From positions 7,281,001 through 7,345,000 of the forward strand of contig NZ_CP108430.1 in NCBI RefSeq assembly GCF_041435335.1: a stretch of 64,000 bases of DNA. Reading direction: 5' to 3'. The DNA is from Streptomyces sp. NBC_01283. Lineage in GTDB: Bacteria; Actinomycetota; Actinomycetes; Streptomycetales; Streptomycetaceae. The translations under genes were made by a program, and so were the position numbers. Every line of letters begins with the position of its first letter. The first letter of the stretch is position 1. The notes beneath the pieces are model-generated. The model was not told the DNA's origin and ran no database searches. It worked only from the letters and a program-made list of their open reading frames with translations. Positions 63,206 to 64,000 of the stretch are shown in pieces.

Positions 63206-63248
63206 GAAGGTGGCCGCCCCCCTCTGACTGAGGGGGGCGGCCACCTTC
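63206..63248. terminator. Strong bidirectional terminator
   Basis: Perfect 19-bp stem GAAGGTGGCCGCCCCCCTC with a 5-base loop (TGACT) between the second solute-binding protein gene and the response regulator gene. Confidence 0.9.
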
Positions 63249-63268
63249 GTCGGTCGTCCTGGCCGGTC

Positions 63269-63940
63269 CTACTGGGCGCCGGGCCGCACCAGACCGCTCT
63301 CGTACGCGTACACGGCCGCCTGCACCCGGTCGCGGAGGCCCAGCTTCGTGAGCACATGGCCCACATGCGTCTTGACCGTCGTCTCGCTCACGAACAGGTC
63401 CGCAGCGATCTCCGCGTTCGACAGACCGCGCGCCACCAGCTTGAGGACCTCGACCTCCCGCTCGGTGAGCGTGTGCAAGGTGTCCGGCACCGGCTCGTCG
63501 CCCGAGGGAAGATGACCGGCGTACTTGTCGAGGAGCCTGCGGGTGATGCTCGGCGCGAGCATCGCCTCGCCCGACGCGACCACCCGGATCGCCTGCACCA
63601 GCTCGTTCGCCGGGGCGTCCTTCAGGAGGAAGCCGCTGGCACCCGCGCGCAGTGCCTCCACCACGTACTCGTCGAGGTCGAAGGTGGTCAGGACCAGGAC
63701 CTTCGCCGGCCCGTCCCGGCCGGGCCCGGTGATCTGGCGGGTCGCCTCGACGCCGTCCATCCGCGGCATGCGGATGTCCATCAGGACCACGTCGGGCTGC
63801 AGCGCCCGCACCTGGTCGAGAGCCTGCAGGCCGTCCCCGGCCTCGCCGACGACCGCGACATCCTGCTCGGCCTCCAGAATCATCCGGAACCCGGTGCGCA
63901 GCAGTGGCTGGTCGTCGACCAGTAGGACACGGATCGCCAC
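63269..63940 (-). CDS. NarL/FixJ-type response regulator
   Basis: A 223-residue regulator: receiver domain with Asp9, Asp10, phospho-acceptor Asp55 (LMDIRMPRMDG) and Lys in FLLKDAP; C-terminal LuxR helix-turn-helix (LTEREVEVLKLVARGLSNAEIA, VSETTVKTHVGHVLTKLGLRDR). GTG start with GAAGGAG 7 bases upstream. The cognate histidine kinase is normally just upstream on the same strand, hence beyond the right edge. Confidence 0.95.
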   Translation of the reverse strand: MAIRVLLVDDQPLLRTGFRMILEAEQDVAVVGEAGDGLQALDQVRALQPDVVLMDIRMPRMDGVEATRQITGPGRDGPAKVLVLTTFDLDEYVVEALRAGASGFLLKDAPANELVQAIRVVASGEAMLAPSITRRLLDKYAGHLPSGDEPVPDTLHTLTEREVEVLKLVARGLSNAEIAADLFVSETTVKTHVGHVLTKLGLRDRVQAAVYAYESGLVRPGAQ

Positions 63941-64000
63941 GTAACTCTCCTTCGCTAGCCCGGGGCCATTCTGCCCTGCGCGTCCTCCCCGGACTCGGGC

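Noticed and set aside
60050..63244. 1064-codon open frame antisense to the two solute-binding proteins
   Set aside because: Same cause; the plus-strand lipoproteins are unmistakable.

Overview
The window is a GC-rich chromosomal segment of a Streptomyces species. The evidence is the very high G+C with long antisense shadow frames, frequent GTG starts, chaplin genes, a mycothiol ligase (mshC), the glycerol operon with its gylR-type regulator beside metH, and genes of actinobacterial families such as DUF3090 and the SCO1664 family. From memory the backbone order (chaplins, DUF3090/SCO1664 pair, mshC, PAC2/parJ, glpD-glpK-glpF, gylR, metH) follows the S. coelicolor SCO1657-SCO1675 block in reverse.

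Layout. 0-2 kb: the 3' end of a heme peroxidase gene overlapping a nitroreductase-like gene, then tRNA-Leu(GAG). 2-6 kb: M20 peptidase, short and long chaplins (chpH, chpC), two small conserved genes. 6-16 kb: a RecD2-like protein with degenerate ATPase motifs, aldo/keto reductase, LLM oxidoreductase, ferritin-like protein, CorA transporter, histidine phosphatase, DUF3090, SCO1664 kinase-like protein, mshC. 16-22 kb: accessory block with a secreted GH31 glycosidase, a Gln-rich protein and an S8 protease that share a C-terminal motif. 22-23 kb: PAC2 protein (parJ).

23.4-49.7 kb is a second and larger accessory block lying between parJ and the glycerol operon. Its left half is an eleven-gene minus-strand operon (aldehyde dehydrogenase to Rieske oxygenase), with a divergent MFS transporter and GntR and MarR regulators, that looks like a catabolic pathway for an aromatic compound: ring hydroxylation, extradiol cleavage, hydrolysis and side-chain steps. 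The substrate is unknown. Its right half is a sulfur/nucleoside salvage module. It has a BMP-type nucleoside ABC importer, a nucleoside phosphorylase, an MTA-deaminase-like amidohydrolase, a cytoplasmic sulfite-oxidase-fold molybdoenzyme with a flavin reductase, and mtnA, mtnB, mtnC and mtnD. Together these could import methylthio-nucleosides and convert them to the methionine precursor 2-oxo-4-methylthiobutyrate. The importer operon is preceded by a 29-codon, Cys-rich leader peptide gene that suggests sulfur-dependent attenuation.

49.7-64 kb returns to backbone: glpF-glpK-glpD with gylR, B12-dependent methionine synthase metH, a HAD hydrolase, two tandem peptide-type solute-binding lipoproteins and a NarL-type response regulator whose kinase must lie beyond the right edge. 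Strong hairpin terminators separate most units. I see no rRNA genes, CRISPR arrays, insertion sequences or prophage.
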